From Chromobotia macracanthus (Eukaryota; Chordata; Actinopteri; Cypriniformes; Botiidae): a stretch of 64,000 bases of DNA. Position numbers and translations under genes: made by a program. The notes below the pieces were generated by a model, which saw only the letters and a list, made by a program, of their open reading frames with translations, had not been told where the DNA came from and did no database searches. The DNA lies in the NCBI GenBank assembly GCA_036877525.1, contig JAZGTH010000008.1:8230501-8294500 (forward strand), given 5' to 3'. This document shows, piece after piece, positions 62,986-64,000 of the stretch. Every line of letters begins with the position of its first letter. Within the stretch, counting starts at the first letter, position 1.

Positions 62986-63313
62986 ATGACACTCAACACA
63001 CAGAAAGAGGGAAAGGAACCTCTAAGAAGAAGAGCAAGCACACCCATCCCCTCGTCTCGTCAAGCGGGCCTGGGAGGTAGAGACCCCTCGGCTGACCCGT
63101 ATCACCCTCCGCTCGCCCAGTCAGCCTCGTACCACCCTGGAGACAAGAGCTTCCACTCGCGGGCCAGCTGGTCTTCAGACTCAGAGTCTGACAGCTCTGG
63201 ATCTGAATGTCTTTATCGTGTGGTTCTGTTGGGGGATCATGGTGTGGGGAAGTCAAGTCTGGCCAACATTTTTGCTGGAATACAGGAGAAGGATGTTCAC
63301 AAGCACATTGGAG
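62986..63313 (+). CDS. rem1: Rem1, RGK-family GTPase, first coding exon (gene continues past the window)
   Basis: N-terminal 109 residues of an RGK small GTP-binding protein. RGK proteins (Rem1, Rem2, Rad, Gem) bind calcium-channel beta subunits and lower voltage-gated calcium current at the plasma membrane. Seen: an opening MTLNTQKEGKEPLRRRASTP that parallels human REM1, a polar N-terminal extension rich in Ser and Pro, then LYRVVLLGD and the P-loop GDHGVGKS (residues 83-90). The exon ends in phase 1 at ATTGGAG|GTATTA; the switch regions and C-terminal basic tail lie on exons beyond position 64000. RRRAS (Ser18) is a likely kinase/14-3-3 site, as reported for RGK proteins. The start is fixed by the match to human REM1, by A at -3, and by a stop in frame upstream in the spliced leader. 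The N-terminal half is Ser/Pro-rich like other RGK proteins, and I see no frameshift or break. Confidence 0.9.
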
Positions 63314-64000
63314 GTATTATGATTTAAGACTTGTTTGTTTTTCGTATTATGAATATTGTTTTATGCTTTTGTCTGATACACACATATAGTGTATAACACA
63401 TTATTTGAGCTGTCAACTTATTGTTATGCTTTTACTGTAAATATAGCTTCGCTACTGTAACAGCATGTGGCATTGCAGAGCCTCAGATAACCTTGGCTAA
63501 ACTGTTAGGTCTGCCTGATTGATTGGGTGATAGAATTGGCACGTGTCGTGATTGATCCTGAAGCATTAATTGTATGGCAGTATTGATTAATACATCAGTC
63601 TGCTTAAAAACGGCACATACAGTGCATTGATTTGTGTGTCAACCGTTGTATGGAGCTTTGTAGATTGTTACGTTTTTCAAGCTTAGACTTCAGCACTGTG
63701 GTGTTTGATGTCCCATCTGTCCGCTCCTCCTCATCTTCTGGTGTTCCACTGGTGTGAGACAATCTATTTAATAGACACAGAATTGTGGTCTGTTTCCATC
63801 AGAGATGCACGCTTTTTTTTTTACATACATATACACACAATTTATATATCCAAAAATATGATTGAAATTACTTAATAAATGTGTGTGGCTTGCAAATGCT
63901 AATAAATTATGCAAATCCATTTGAGAATACTGTTGACTTATGCCTGTAAGTGGAGAATATTGACCTACATGCTGTTTTTGTCTAATAGCTTATGCCCTTG
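63314..64000 (+). other. rem1 second intron (start)
   Basis: AT-rich sequence after the donor GTATTA. The next REM1 coding exon (G2/G3 region) is not found before the window ends. Confidence 0.7.

Noticed and set aside
1..64000. CRISPR array, phage, plasmid or bacterial defence system
   Set aside because: No regularly spaced direct repeats and no prokaryotic gene structure; everything seen is vertebrate.

Overview
The window looks like nuclear DNA from a ray-finned fish, probably a cypriniform (carp or zebrafish-like). It is AT-rich and gene-sparse, with spliced GT-AG genes, many microsatellites, tRNA-derived SINEs and several families of short terminal-inverted-repeat elements. I see no bacterial, plasmid, phage or CRISPR-like content and no intact tRNA or rRNA gene.

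Four genes can be supported. (1) A single-exon SoxC transcription factor, best matched to sox12, lies on the minus strand (21810-22877). (2) A six-exon purine nucleoside phosphorylase is on the plus strand (52276-54797). (3) About 770 bp further on is a ten-exon coiled-coil gene that I assign to the C20orf96 family (55565-60355). (4) The first coding exon of the RGK GTPase rem1 (62986-63313) follows, with a GC/CpG-rich 5' noncoding exon near 61600-61941; the rest of rem1 runs off the right edge. Human SOX12 and C20orf96 are neighbours at 20p13 and REM1 is at 20q11, so the window keeps part of an ancestral chromosome-20-like linkage group, with a PNP gene inserted between its members.

Layout: 1-21809 is noncoding DNA downstream of sox12. 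21810 to about 23590 holds sox12 and its probable leader. About 23600-52160 is a 28-kb gene desert upstream of both sox12 and pnp. 52160-64000 is a compact, co-oriented pnp - C20orf96 - rem1 block. The noncoding DNA is repeat-rich. The most prominent repeat is a roughly 300-355 bp element with ends CCCAGCTAACA / TGTTAGCTGGG and a body full of AACGTT-like words. I count 12 copies, one of them in pnp intron 5.

The genes do not form one pathway. sox12 is a developmental transcription factor, pnp acts in purine salvage (and, in fish, in guanine production for pigment cells), the C20orf96 homologue has a probable ciliary promoter motif, and rem1 regulates voltage-gated calcium channels. The points most worth a second look are the RFX X-box-like site before the C20orf96 gene, two upstream ORFs that end at the rem1 start codon, a Trp-to-Leu change in the otherwise conserved sox12 C-terminus, and the 12-copy palindromic-end repeat family. 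I found nothing that qualifies as a wholly new biological system.
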